Positions 50,362 to 59,095 of a stretch of DNA of 64,000 bases are shown here, in pieces. Origin of the DNA: an uncultured Sphingomonas sp. GTDB lineage: Bacteria; Pseudomonadota; Alphaproteobacteria; Sphingomonadales; Sphingomonadaceae. A program made the position numbers and the translations under genes. How positions within the stretch are numbered: position 1 is the first letter of the stretch; the number at the start of each line of letters is the position of its first letter. Under the pieces are notes generated by a model, which did no database searches, was not told the DNA's origin, and saw only the letters and a list, made by a program, of their open reading frames with translations. The stretch spans positions 62,001 through 126,000 of the forward strand of contig CAJYOI010000032.1 of NCBI GenBank assembly GCA_913776045.1, given 5' to 3'.

Positions 50362-53300
50362 ATGCGCGCCCACACCCCGTCCCTCGCCGCCCTGCTGCTC
50401 GCGACCGCCGCCCATCCGGCGATGGCGCAGACCGCACCCGTGACACCGGTGCCTGGGCAGGTCCCTGCTACCGCACCCGCGGCCGCGCAACACACGCCTA
50501 CGCCGACGCCGACACCTCTGGCCGCACCGGTCGTCGTCGAGGATGACATGGAACCCGCGACCGAGGTCACCGTGGTCGGGCAGCGCGAACGCGGCAGCGT
50601 ACCCGGCGATATTCAGGCCGAACAGGTGCTGCGCCCGGCAGACGTCCGTGCCTACGGCGTCAGTTCGCTCAACGACCTGCTGACCGAACTTGCCCCGCAA
50701 CTGGGCAGTGGGCGCGGCAGCGAAGGCGGCATGCCCGTCGTCCTGCTGAACGGTCGGCGCATCTCCGGCTTCCGCGAGATCGGCAACTATCCGCCCGAGG
50801 CCATCGAGCGCGTCGACATCCTGCCACCGGAAGCGGCGCAGCAACTGGGCTATCGCGCCGAACAGCGCGTCATCAATTTCGTCCTGCGCCGCCGCTTCAA
50901 TGCGGTGACCGCCGAGGTGCAGGGCGGCGGCGCGACACAGGGCGATCGCTATACCACCCGTGACGAAGCGAGCCTGTTGCGAATCATGCGCGAGAAGCGT
51001 GTGAACGTGGCCCTGAACTACACTGGCCAGACCCCGGTGTACGAAGCCGACCGCGACATCATCCCGACGACGACACCGGCGCGGCCTTTTTCTATCGCAG
51101 GCAATCTGACTCCGGGCAGCGGACTTACCCAGATCGACCCTGCACTGAGCGCGCTGGCCGGGCGTACGGTTACCGTCGCCGGCAATCCCGCTGACGCCGC
51201 CGGCCGACCGGCGCTGTCGTCGTTCCTTGGCCCGGTGAACCCGAGCAGCTTCGGTGCCTATCGAACCGTCAGCAGCGCGTCGCAGAAGCTCGAATCGACA
51301 ATATCCTACGCGCGCCCGATCGGCGACACGATTAACGCCTCGCTGTCGGCCGGCTTCGACTGGAGTAGAAACCAGAGCGCATTGGGACTAGCGACGACCA
51401 GCCTGACGGTGCCGGTCGGCAACCCCTTTTCGCCGTTCGGCAGCCCTGTCGTTCTCAACCGCTACCTTGCCGAAGGCGGCGCCCGCGAGCAGACCCGCGA
51501 GACGACGGAAAGCGAACTCAACGGCGCACTGAACGGCGACATCGGCCGGTGGCGCTGGTCGGTGAACGCCAGCAACCGGCGGACGTTCGCCAGCACCATC
51601 ACCGACAACAGTTTCGACCTGTCGCCGATCACGTCGCGGATCGCGGCGAATGACGCCTCGCTCAATCCCTTCACGACGTTCGCTCCGGCGTTGCTCGGCG
51701 ACTACCGCCAAGACTATGCGCGTTCGCTACGCAATCTCGCGACGGTCGAAATGCAGATGAACGGACCGACGATCGCCCTGCCGGCGGGCGACGCGCGGCT
51801 GAACCTGACCACGGGGTTCACTCGCGACGATCTCGATTCGCTGTCGATCCGCAGTGGGGTGACGACAGCGGGCAATCTGGGACGCAGCACTGGGCGCGGG
51901 CAGGTGCGCATCGATCTACCGATCGCCAATCGGGGGCGCGGCGTGCTCGGCGCGATCGGCAACCTTGCGGTCAACGCGAGTTACGAGTTCAACCAGCTAT
52001 CCGATTTCGGATGGCTGTCGACCTATACCTACGGCGTCAACTGGTCGCCGCTGCCGGGCAAGCTGTTCCTGCTTGCGACCATCACGCAGGACGAAAACGC
52101 GCCGACGACCAACCAGCTGGGCGATCCGGTGATCGTCAATCCCAACGCGCGCGTTTTCGACTTCGTTCGCGGGACCAGCGTCGATGCGACCACGATCAGC
52201 GGCGGGAATCCCAATTTGCGCGCATCGGACAAACGCACGACGAACCTGACGCTCAATTTGCGCCCCTTCTCGTCGATCGACCTGAACCTGAGCGCCGATT
52301 ACACGCGCACGCGGACCATGAACGACAGCCAGTCGCTCGGCACGCCCACAGCGGCGCTGGAGGCTGCCTTCCCCGATCGCTTCGTGCGCGACGGGTCGGG
52401 ACAGTTGATCCGAGTCGACACTCGACCGGTCAACATCGCCGAGTCGGATCAGGAACAGTTGCGCTGGGGGTTCAACTTCTCGCGGCGGATCGGCCCGACC
52501 GCGCCGCAGGGCGGGTTCCGCGGTCGGTTCGGTGGTGGCCCAGCCGGCGCTGTTGCAGGCGCGGGGCAACAGGGACGTCCGCAGCGGGGTCAGTCTAACG
52601 CGACGGTCGGCGCGAACGGTCCGACCCAGGCGTCGCCTGCCGGTGGCGCCGCACAAAACCCCACCCAGGTCGTCGTGACTGCAACGCAAGATAACCCGCC
52701 GCCTCCGCCCCCGCCGCCGGCGGGTGGCCCGGGCGGCCCTGGCGAAGGTCGACGCTTTGGCGGCCCCGGCGGACCGGGGGGACCGGGTCGCGGCTTTGGC
52801 GGCGGTGGCTTCGGCGGCGGCAACGAGGGGCGCGTCCAGCTGACCGTCTTCCACACCTGGCGGTTCCGTAACACGTTTCAGATCGCGCCGAACCTGCCCA
52901 TGCTCGACCGGTTGAACGGTGATGCCACCGGCTTTGGCAACGGTGTCTTCAAGCATGCGGTGACGGTACGAAGCGGTATCACTAAAAACGGCTACGGCCT
53001 GCGCCTGGATGCCGACTGGCAGTCGGGCGCATACCTGCGTGGTGGCTCCTCGCAGGTGCCGGTGGACCTGAACGCCGCGCCGCTGACCAAGGTCAACTTG
53101 CGGACGTTCGTCAATTTCAATCCGGACAAAAAAATCGTTCGCGATCATCCCTGGCTGATCGGATCGCGGCTGGAACTGGCAGTCACCAACTTGTTCGACA
53201 CGCGCCAGCGGATTACCGATGCCAGCGGCAATGTGCCGCTCGCCTATCAGCCTGACCAGCTCGATCCGATCGGTCGCGTCGTGTCACTCAGCTTCCGCAA

Positions 53301-53376
53301 GCTGTTCTTCAACCGGCGCCCGCAGGGCCGCCCCGGCGGCACGCTTGGTGGTGCGGCAGGGACGTTGCGTCGATAG
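50362..53376 (+). CDS. TonB-dependent receptor-like protein with Pro/Gly-rich insertion
   Basis: 1004 aa. Signal peptide (LAALLLATAAHPAMAQ), a Pro/Thr-rich linker, the TonB box-like TEVTVVGQR, and a plug domain (SLNDLLTELAPQLGSGRGSE, PVVLLNGRRISG and PPEAIERVDILPPEAA). A long beta-barrel region follows. Residues about 712-830 are a low-complexity insert: PQGGFRGRFGGGP, a run of eight prolines, and GGPGGPGGPGRGFGGGGFGG. The barrel resumes with LTVFHTWRFRN and ends VSLSFRKLF. Substrate unknown. Similar proteins are abundant in sphingomonads. Confidence 0.82.
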   Translation: MRAHTPSLAALLLATAAHPAMAQTAPVTPVPGQVPATAPAAAQHTPTPTPTPLAAPVVVEDDMEPATEVTVVGQRERGSVPGDIQAEQVLRPADVRAYGVSSLNDLLTELAPQLGSGRGSEGGMPVVLLNGRRISGFREIGNYPPEAIERVDILPPEAAQQLGYRAEQRVINFVLRRRFNAVTAEVQGGGATQGDRYTTRDEASLLRIMREKRVNVALNYTGQTPVYEADRDIIPTTTPARPFSIAGNLTPGSGLTQIDPALSALAGRTVTVAGNPADAAGRPALSSFLGPVNPSSFGAYRTVSSASQKLESTISYARPIGDTINASLSAGFDWSRNQSALGLATTSLTVPVGNPFSPFGSPVVLNRYLAEGGAREQTRETTESELNGALNGDIGRWRWSVNASNRRTFASTITDNSFDLSPITSRIAANDASLNPFTTFAPALLGDYRQDYARSLRNLATVEMQMNGPTIALPAGDARLNLTTGFTRDDLDSLSIRSGVTTAGNLGRSTGRGQVRIDLPIANRGRGVLGAIGNLAVNASYEFNQLSDFGWLSTYTYGVNWSPLPGKLFLLATITQDENAPTTNQLGDPVIVNPNARVFDFVRGTSVDATTISGGNPNLRASDKRTTNLTLNLRPFSSIDLNLSADYTRTRTMNDSQSLGTPTAALEAAFPDRFVRDGSGQLIRVDTRPVNIAESDQEQLRWGFNFSRRIGPTAPQGGFRGRFGGGPAGAVAGAGQQGRPQRGQSNATVGANGPTQASPAGGAAQNPTQVVVTATQDNPPPPPPPPAGGPGGPGEGRRFGGPGGPGGPGRGFGGGGFGGGNEGRVQLTVFHTWRFRNTFQIAPNLPMLDRLNGDATGFGNGVFKHAVTVRSGITKNGYGLRLDADWQSGAYLRGGSSQVPVDLNAAPLTKVNLRTFVNFNPDKKIVRDHPWLIGSRLELAVTNLFDTRQRITDASGNVPLAYQPDQLDPIGRVVSLSFRKLFFNRRPQGRPGGTLGGAAGTLRR

Positions 53377-53525
53377 GGTTTTTCCGCTAACGGCGCCGGC
53401 TTCCACCGGTATCGATGGAAAATCTGCGGGAGGGCGCTGGCTTCGGCCATGCCCGTCACGACCGCTAAACTTGAACCGGGTGCCGCCGCACACGCCGCGC
53501 CCAGCAAAAGAGTGAGGAGGCCATC

Positions 53526-53957
53526 ATGGCCAAGAAGATTACCGGCTATATCAAGCTGCAGGTGCCTGCGGGCGCTGCCAACCCGTCGCCGCCGATCGGC
53601 CCGGCACTGGGTCAGCGCGGCGTGAACATCATGGAGTTCTGCAAGGCGTTCAACGCCGCGACGGGCGACATGGAAAAGGGCTCGCCGCTGCCCACCGTCA
53701 TCACCGTCTATGCCGACCGTTCGTTCTCGTTCGAGACGAAGACGCCGCCGGCCACCTTCCTCATCAAGAAGGCGCTGAACCTGAAGTCGGGCTCGAAGGA
53801 GCCGGGCAAGGTCGTCGCCGGCAAGATCAAGCGGTCGCAGCTCGCTGAGATCGCGGAAGCCAAGATGAAGGATCTGAACGCCAACGACATCGAAGCGGCG
53901 ACGAAGATCATCGAAGGTTCGGCCCGCGCGATGGGCCTCGAAGTGGTGGAGGGCTAA
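53526..53957 (+). CDS. rplK: 50S ribosomal protein L11
   Basis: 143 aa. [52 protein letters not shown] and [17 protein letters not shown] are standard L11. It forms the GTPase-associated centre with 23S rRNA. ATG 53526 follows GAGGAGG. It precedes rplA by 3 bp in the usual order; rpoB, nusG and rplJ are not in the window. Confidence 0.99.
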   Translation: MAKKITGYIKLQVPAGAANPSPPIGPALGQRGVNIMEFCKAFNAATGDMEKGSPLPTVITVYADRSFSFETKTPPATFLIKKALNLKSGSKEPGKVVAGKIKRSQLAEIAEAKMKDLNANDIEAATKIIEGSARAMGLEVVEG

Positions 53958-53960
53958 GAC

Positions 53961-54653
53961 ATGGCCAAGCTGAGCAAGAAGCAGAAGGCCTGGACCGTCG
54001 ACGCGGAGAAGCTCCACGGCGTCGACGAAGCCATCGGCATCGTGAAGTCGAATGCCACCGCCAAGTTCGACGAAACGGTCGAAGTCGCGCTAAACCTGGG
54101 CGTCGATCCGCGCCACGCCGACCAGATGGTCCGCGGCGTCGTGACGCTGCCCAAGGGCACCGGCAAGACCGTGCGCGTAGGCGTGTTCGCCAAGGGTGCG
54201 AAGGCTGACGAAGCCCGCGCTGCCGGTGCAGACGTGGTCGGTGCCGAGGACCTGATGGAAACCATCCAGGGCGGCACCATCGATTTCGACCGCTGCATCG
54301 CGACCCCGGACATGATGGGCGTCGTCGGTCGCTTGGGTAAGGTGCTGGGTCCGAAGGGCCTGATGCCGAACCCGAAGCTGGGCACCGTCACGATGAACGT
54401 CGCCGAAGCCGTCAAGGCGGCCAAGGGCGGCCAGATAGAGTATCGCGTCGAAAAGGCTGGCATCATCCACGCCGGTCTCGGCAAGGCGAGCTTCCCGGCC
54501 GAAGACCTGCGTGCGAACTTCGACGCGCTGGTCGACGCCGTGGTCAAGGCCAAGCCGTCGGGCGCCAAGGGCAAGTATCTGCGCAAGGTCGCGCTGAGCT
54601 CGTCGATGGGCCCGGGCGTGAAGGTGGACGTCGCGGAGGTCGCGTCGGCGTAA
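53961..54653 (+). CDS. rplA: 50S ribosomal protein L1
   Basis: 230 aa. [60 protein letters not shown] and [10 protein letters not shown] are L1 hallmarks. It binds 23S rRNA at the L1 stalk and, in bacteria generally, represses its own operon by binding leader mRNA. Last gene of the rplK-rplA unit, followed by a strong terminator. Confidence 0.99.
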   Translation: MAKLSKKQKAWTVDAEKLHGVDEAIGIVKSNATAKFDETVEVALNLGVDPRHADQMVRGVVTLPKGTGKTVRVGVFAKGAKADEARAAGADVVGAEDLMETIQGGTIDFDRCIATPDMMGVVGRLGKVLGPKGLMPNPKLGTVTMNVAEAVKAAKGGQIEYRVEKAGIIHAGLGKASFPAEDLRANFDALVDAVVKAKPSGAKGKYLRKVALSSSMGPGVKVDVAEVASA

Positions 54654-54758
54654 TTGCCGGCGCGGTGCGCGCAAGCGCAACCGAACGCGCGGCCGGCGGG
54701 CGAAGCCTGACCGACGAGGGAGCGAATTCACTTCGCTCCCGCCGCAGACGATAGAAGC

Positions 54759-54791
54759 GGGCCGGAGGGGCGACCTTCCGGCCCGTTTTTT
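54759..54791 (+). terminator. Rho-independent terminator of rplK-rplA
   Basis: GGGCCGGA (54759-54766) pairs with TCCGGCCC (54777-54784) around GGGGCGACCT, followed by GTTTTTTATT. A classic intrinsic terminator. A second stem (GGGAGCGAA/TTCGCTCCC at 54719-54740) precedes it. Confidence 0.92.
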
Positions 54792-54822
54792 ATTAAATCG
54801 ACACCCACTTCCTCCCGTTTGA

Positions 54823-54918
54823 CGTCATCCCCGCGAAGGCGGGGATCAATAGTCGCTGTTGGTGGCGGATCTCACAGCGGTCAGCCAGACTTTATCCCCG
54901 CCTTCGCGGGGGTGACGA
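54823..54918. repeat. Palindromic repeat, GCGGGGATNNATAGTCGCTG family, copy 2
   Basis: Starts CGTCATCCCCGCGAAGGCGG with ATCAATAGTCGCTG behind it; the closing arm is ATCCCCGCCTTCGCGGGGGT. The same core as copy 1 at 21080-21173, so it is a dispersed element. Between the rplA terminator and the Y-family polymerase promoter. Confidence 0.82.
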
Positions 54919-54956
54919 TTGATAGGGTCGGCGCAATGACTCCCCCCGCCCCGCAC

Positions 54957-54971
54957 GTTCCGCTAATGTTC
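54957..54971. promoter_or_regulatory. LexA (SOS) box of the Y-family polymerase gene
   Basis: GTTC-CGCTAAT-GTTC: an exact GTTC-N7-GTTC direct repeat, the LexA recognition site of alphaproteobacteria. It ends 5 bp before the ATG at 54977, so repressor would sit over or just past the transcription start. SOS induction is the expected regulation; binding is inferred from the exact match and the DNA-damage-type gene beside it. Confidence 0.72.
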
Positions 54972-54976
54972 CGCCC

Positions 54977-56311
54977 ATGCCGCCCGCGACTCGCCTCGCC
55001 GCCCCTTCACCTCAGCCCGCGGTGCTCGCCCTGCCTCCGCGCCCCCTGCGTTGGTTGTTCCTCGACCTGAACAGCTATTTCGCCAGCGTTGAGCAGCAGC
55101 TCGACCCGACGCTGCGCGGCAGGCCGGTCATCGTCGCGCCCGTCGACAGCGATACGACGGTCGCCATCGTCGCCTCGATCCAGGCGAAGCGATACGGAAT
55201 CTCGACCGGTACCCCCGTCTGGGAAGCCAAGCGCCGCTGCCCCGACCTGCTGATTACGCCCGCCCGCCACGAACGCTACGTCGAGTTCCACGACGCCATC
55301 GTCGCCGAAATCTGGTGCCACATCCCGGTGACCAAAGTCTGTTCGATCGACGAGGTCGCCTGCCGCCTGCTCGACAACGAAAACGATCGCGACAGTGCCG
55401 TTGCGCTCGCCCGACGCATCAAGGCCGGCATTCGCGCGCGTGTCGGGGAATGCCTGACGTCGTCGGTCGGCATCGCCCCCAACCGTCTTCTGGCGAAGCT
55501 CGCATCCGACATGCAGAAGCCCGATGGCCTGGTCGTCTTCGAAGGCCATGAACTTCCCCACCGCCTCTACGACACGCCCTTGCGCGACATCTCCGGGATC
55601 GGCGCGAAGATGGAGCGGCGGCTGGCCCGCGACGGGATCAACGACATCCGCCAGCTCTGCGCCCGCCGTCCGCGCGATGCCGGGACGGCCTGGGGCGGGG
55701 TCAACGGCGACCGGCTCTGGTATCTGCTCCACGGCGTCGATCTGCCCGAAAAGGCGACGCAGAACCGCACGATCGGGCACAGCCATGTCCTGTCGCCATC
55801 GAAGCGCGCACTGGAGCCCTCCCGACTGACGGCACGGCGCCTCGCGCTCAAATGCGCCAGCCGGTTGCGCCGCAAGGGCTATGTCGCGCGCCTGCTGGTG
55901 CTCCATGGCAAGTTCGAGGACGACAAGTCCAACTGGCGCACCTCGATCAAGCTGCCGGCGACGCAGGACAGTTTCGCTGTGCTCGGCGCGCTCGACGCGA
56001 TCTTCCCGCGGCTGGCTGATGTCGGGCGGACGCGTCCCGGCGGATTTCGTTTGCGAATGATCGGCGTGACACTGGCGGAGATCGCCGCGGTCGACGGCGA
56101 GCAGGGGTCGCTGTTCGGCGCGCTCGATCCCGCCGATCCGCTGGCGCGTGGCACGCGGACGCTCGATCTCAGTCGAGCAATGGACCGCATCAACGAGAAA
56201 TTCGGACGCCATGCGGTGTCGGTCGGGCCGATGACCGGCGGGCGGATCGACCGCGTCGGCACCAAGATCGCCTTCGGACGTATTCCCGACATGGACGAAT
56301 TTCACGAATGA
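54977..56311 (+). CDS. Y-family DNA polymerase (DinB-like)
   Basis: 444 aa. Catalytic region: WLFLDLNSYFASVEQQLDP (first Asp), IVASIQAKRYGISTGTPVWE and VCSIDEVACRL (the SIDE-type Asp-Glu pair). Then SSVGIAPNRLLAKLASDMQK, the helix-hairpin-helix IRDISGIGAK-like stretch and a little-finger domain. Active-site acids are intact, so it should be a working translesion polymerase. The C-terminus has no obvious beta-clamp motif beyond EQGSLFG. An exact LexA box precedes it. No imuA or dnaE2 nearby. Confidence 0.92.
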   Translation: MPPATRLAAPSPQPAVLALPPRPLRWLFLDLNSYFASVEQQLDPTLRGRPVIVAPVDSDTTVAIVASIQAKRYGISTGTPVWEAKRRCPDLLITPARHERYVEFHDAIVAEIWCHIPVTKVCSIDEVACRLLDNENDRDSAVALARRIKAGIRARVGECLTSSVGIAPNRLLAKLASDMQKPDGLVVFEGHELPHRLYDTPLRDISGIGAKMERRLARDGINDIRQLCARRPRDAGTAWGGVNGDRLWYLLHGVDLPEKATQNRTIGHSHVLSPSKRALEPSRLTARRLALKCASRLRRKGYVARLLVLHGKFEDDKSNWRTSIKLPATQDSFAVLGALDAIFPRLADVGRTRPGGFRLRMIGVTLAEIAAVDGEQGSLFGALDPADPLARGTRTLDLSRAMDRINEKFGRHAVSVGPMTGGRIDRVGTKIAFGRIPDMDEFHE

Positions 56312-56395
56312 AGGGCGTGCATGCGGCGAACGGTCGAAAAAGGGCGTCCGTGCGCCTTGACGCACCATGCTGCATGCGCGAAATCGCGACGCATT

Positions 56396-56782
56396 ATGAA
56401 CACCCGCATCCTCGCCCCCGCCGCGGCGCTCGCGCTGCTGACCCTCACCGCCTGTGGCGACAAGCAGCCGGAAGTGGTCGACACCCGCGCCGCCGACCCG
56501 ATGGCCGAACAGTTGAAGAACGCCGCTGCCGTCGAGCTGCCGCCGTCGATCGAGAAGGCGGTCACGTTCCGCTGTCAGCCGGGCAACGGCCTGATCTACG
56601 TCGACTTCTTTCAGGGCCGCAAGCTCGCCAACCTGCGCACCGAGCAGACCGGCACGCCGACCCAGCTGAAGGCGCCGGAAGCCGGCCAGCCGTTCGTCGG
56701 CGGTGGCTACACGGTCGAGGGTACGCCGGAGTCGATCAAGTACACCGCTCCGGGCAAGCCGGCTCTGACCTGCAAGGCCTGA
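56396..56782 (+). CDS. MliC-like lipoprotein
   Basis: 128 aa. Lipoprotein signal LAPAAALALLTLTACGDKQP (lipobox LTAC). The domain has two cysteines placed as in the MliC/PliC lysozyme-inhibitor family: AVTFRCQPGNGLIYVDFFQG at the start and KPALTCKA at the end, with VGGGYTVEGTPESIKYTA between. Lysozyme inhibition is possible but the family match is partial. Monocistronic with its own terminator. Confidence 0.65.
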   Translation: MNTRILAPAAALALLTLTACGDKQPEVVDTRAADPMAEQLKNAAAVELPPSIEKAVTFRCQPGNGLIYVDFFQGRKLANLRTEQTGTPTQLKAPEAGQPFVGGGYTVEGTPESIKYTAPGKPALTCKA

Positions 56783-56807
56783 CGCTGATCCGAACGGATT
56801 TCTGGAA

Positions 56808-56839
56808 GGGGCCGGCGGACCACTGCCGGCCCCTTTTTT
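56808..56839 (+). terminator. Rho-independent terminator after the MliC-like gene
   Basis: GGGGCCGGC (56808-56816) pairs perfectly with GCCGGCCCC (56825-56833) around an 8-nt loop, followed by TTTTTT. The strongest intrinsic terminator in the window, 25 bp after the stop codon. Confidence 0.93.
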
Positions 56840-56861
56840 GTGAACGCCGGGTACAGGCGCG

Positions 56862-57614
56862 ATGAGCCGCCCGACCGGCCCCGTAGAGACGATCGACCCC
56901 GACTTGCTGCTGCGCGCCTATGCGATGGGCGTGTTCCCGATGTCGGATGCGCGCGACGACGACGGGATTTACTGGGTCGAACCGAAGATCCGCGCGGTGC
57001 TGCCGCTCGACGGTTTCCATCTGTCGCGCCGCCTGCGCCGGACGATCGCGAGCGACCGGTTCCGCATCACTGCCGACACGGCGTTCGAGCGAGTCATCGC
57101 GCTATGTGCCGAGGCCGCCGACGACCGCCCGGATACGTGGATCAACGGCATGATCGAGGGCGTGTTCGTCGCCCTGCACCATCGCGGCTTCACCCATTCG
57201 GTCGAGGTGTGGGACGGCGATGCGCTGGTCGGCGGGCTGTACGGATTGGCACTGGGCCGGGCCTTCTTCGGCGAAAGCATGGTCAGCCGGGCGCGCGATG
57301 CGTCGAAGGTGGCGCTCGCCGCCCTCGTCGCCCGGTTGAAGGTCGGCGGGTTCGCGCTTCTCGACTGCCAGTTCCAGACACCGCACCTCGAATCGCTAGG
57401 CGCGATCGAAGTGCCGCGGGCGGGTTACAACGTGTTGCTGGGCGCGGCGCTCGGCGCTTCCGCCGGCGGGTTGCTCGACGGCGCCCCCTCGGTCGATGGC
57501 GACTTCCGTGCGCTCGACGCCCTGCTCGCTGCGGGCGCGCCCGACGATACCGACACCGTGTCGGGCCCGGCGGTCGGGAAACGCATCGTGCAGCTCTTGG
57601 GCCAGACATCGTAG
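56862..57614 (+). CDS. aat: Leucyl/phenylalanyl-tRNA-protein transferase
   Basis: 250 aa. Adds Leu or Phe to N-terminal Arg/Lys of proteins for ClpAP degradation (N-end rule). Marks: LLLRAYAMGVFPMSDARDDD, IYWVEPKIRAVLPLDGFHLS, TWINGMIEGVFVALHHRGFT, HSVEVWDGDALVGGLYGLAL, FFGESMVSRARDASKVAL and LLDCQFQTPHLESLGA. Longer C-terminus than usual (about 40 residues after PRAGYNVLL). Its last 190 bp overlap the DUF2155 gene on the other strand. Confidence 0.96.
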   Translation: MSRPTGPVETIDPDLLLRAYAMGVFPMSDARDDDGIYWVEPKIRAVLPLDGFHLSRRLRRTIASDRFRITADTAFERVIALCAEAADDRPDTWINGMIEGVFVALHHRGFTHSVEVWDGDALVGGLYGLALGRAFFGESMVSRARDASKVALAALVARLKVGGFALLDCQFQTPHLESLGAIEVPRAGYNVLLGAALGASAGGLLDGAPSVDGDFRALDALLAAGAPDDTDTVSGPAVGKRIVQLLGQTS

Positions 57615-58114
57615 AGCGGGCTTTGCACGACGTTCAGCGCCGGCCGCTCCTTAAACGTCCAGCCCGAGAAGGCGCGGCGCCAGCGGCGGTCGGTCCCCTC
57701 GACATCCAGTTGCAGGAACGCGCCGGTCAGCTGTTCCTCGTCCCACGGCGCGGTCTGCTCGCACGCGCGCAGACGCACGATCGCGCCGCCGATGCGGTAG
57801 GCTTGGCCCGGCTTCATCACCAGGTCGCGCGCCTGGCCGTTGCGCTTGTTGAGGAAGCCGACGATCGCGACCCGCTCGGCCATCGGCGTTTCGCCGGTCG
57901 CGGTCGCGCGCGGTGCAGTGCCGGCTTTGAGCTGCGCGCGGGTGGCGGAGACGGCGGGCTTGGGCGCCGCCGATCGCGTCGGCGCGGCGCCGGCGGCGGC
58001 CTGCGGCGTCGCGGTGCCGCGGACGGCCGCGATCAGGCCTTCGCTGCCCAGCCATGCGCCGGCGCCTGCCGCAAGCACGATCGCGCTCACGCCCAGCCAG
58101 CGCGCACGCGTCAT
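57425..58114 (-). CDS. DUF2155 periplasmic protein with antisense tail
   Basis: 229 aa. N-terminal helix (LGVSAIVLAAGAGAWLGSEG), an Ala/Pro/Thr linker, and the DUF2155 domain (AIVGFLNKRNGQARDLVMKP, AIVRLRACEQTAPWDEEQL and GAFLQLDVEG, then WTFKERPALNVVQSPLYDVW). The domain ends at about PKSCTM, its normal end. The remaining 55 or so residues (Ser/Pro/Ala-rich) are read from the antisense strand of aat. This suggests the original stop was lost. The ATG at 58114 overlaps the NDUFA12 stop. Confidence 0.85.
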   Translation of the reverse strand: MTRARWLGVSAIVLAAGAGAWLGSEGLIAAVRGTATPQAAAGAAPTRSAAPKPAVSATRAQLKAGTAPRATATGETPMAERVAIVGFLNKRNGQARDLVMKPGQAYRIGGAIVRLRACEQTAPWDEEQLTGAFLQLDVEGTDRRWRRAFSGWTFKERPALNVVQSPLYDVWPKSCTMRFPTAGPDTVSVSSGAPAASRASSARKSPSTEGAPSSNPPAEAPSAAPSNTL

Positions 58115-58503
58115 GCGTCGGGCGTCCACGCCTCGTAATCGCCGGTCGCCGACGCGCGCTTGCCGCCCTTTTCCAGCGCGCCCGAGGGACGATAGGCGAG
58201 TGGCGTGCCGGTCAGGTTTGGCACGGCCGGCTTCACCCAGGACTTGGCCGGCGGCAGCGCGCGATCAGGAACGTCGTCGATCTGATGATGCAGCCACCCG
58301 AACCATTCGGGCGAGATGCGGCTGGCATCGTTCGATCCCGAATAGATCACCCAGCGCCGCGGATTGCCCGCGGTATCGCGCCCGCCCTGATAATAGACGT
58401 TGCCTAGCGCATCCTCGCCGACCGCGGCCTTGCCGCGCAGCCCGAACCAGGTGCCGATGGTGGCGCCGTTCCACCAAGTGAAGGGGTTGAGGTTGATGCC
58501 CAT
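58111..58503 (-). CDS. NDUFA12-family NADH dehydrogenase accessory protein
   Basis: 130 aa. MGINLNPFTWWNGATIGTWF, DALGNVYYQGG, GNPRRWVIYSGSNDASRISP and EWFGWLHHQIDD are signature sequences of the B17.2/NDUFA12 family, a supernumerary subunit of alphaproteobacterial and mitochondrial complex I. The stop overlaps the DUF2155 start (ATGA), so they are co-translated; this pairing recurs in alphaproteobacteria. Confidence 0.94.
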   Translation of the reverse strand: MGINLNPFTWWNGATIGTWFGLRGKAAVGEDALGNVYYQGGRDTAGNPRRWVIYSGSNDASRISPEWFGWLHHQIDDVPDRALPPAKSWVKPAVPNLTGTPLAYRPSGALEKGGKRASATGDYEAWTPDA

Positions 58504-58513
58504 GGCGCGGGGA

Positions 58514-59092
58514 TTAGCGAGCGGTGAAAGGGCGCGCAAGCAAAGGGTGGTCGGGTTTGTCCAGACGCATATCGATTGATGCGACGTCGACGCCACGTGC
58601 CAGACACGATCGTTTGGTCGACCCGATCGGGATGAAGCCCAATTTCTGGAGCACTCGCCCCGAGGCAGAATTATCGGCAAAATAGCCAGAGGTCAGAAAT
58701 GGCAGGCCAAGCGCAGTGAAGCCATAGTCGATGACGACTTGTGCCGCTTCCGTCATCACACCGCGCCCCCACCACGCCGGCGACAACCAGTATCCGAGTT
58801 CCGCGGTCGAGCCTTCGGGGGTGAGGCCCACTACGCCGATCAATCGATCCGATCCGTATCGCGTAATCGCCCAAACCCATTCGTTGGGCACCACCTCGTC
58901 CAGAAAGAATACCGCATCCGGATGGCCATATGGGTGCGGAACGCGTGCCAGTCGACGCGCAACATCCCAATCGCCGACGATGTCGATAATCGCACCGACA
59001 TCCCGCTCGACAGGGCGCCGCAACGACAGACGCCCCGTCTGGAGCGTCGGCCTATCAGACGTCGTGTTTCGGCCGCAGACCAAGCTTCCCAA
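58514..59092 (-). CDS. GNAT family N-acetyltransferase (RimJ-like)
   Basis: 192 aa from TTG 59092, 3 bp after the DUF192 stop. RimJ/RimL-type GNAT: LQTGRLSLRRPVERDVGAII, RLIGVVGLTPEGSTAELGYW, LSPAWWGRGVMTEAAQVVID and NSASGRVLQKLGFIPIG. Target unknown (ribosomal protein N-termini or antibiotics in relatives). The alternative TTG at 59083 is also in frame. Confidence 0.85.
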   Translation of the reverse strand: MGSLVCGRNTTSDRPTLQTGRLSLRRPVERDVGAIIDIVGDWDVARRLARVPHPYGHPDAVFFLDEVVPNEWVWAITRYGSDRLIGVVGLTPEGSTAELGYWLSPAWWGRGVMTEAAQVVIDYGFTALGLPFLTSGYFADNSASGRVLQKLGFIPIGSTKRSCLARGVDVASIDMRLDKPDHPLLARPFTAR

Positions 59093-59095
59093 GTC

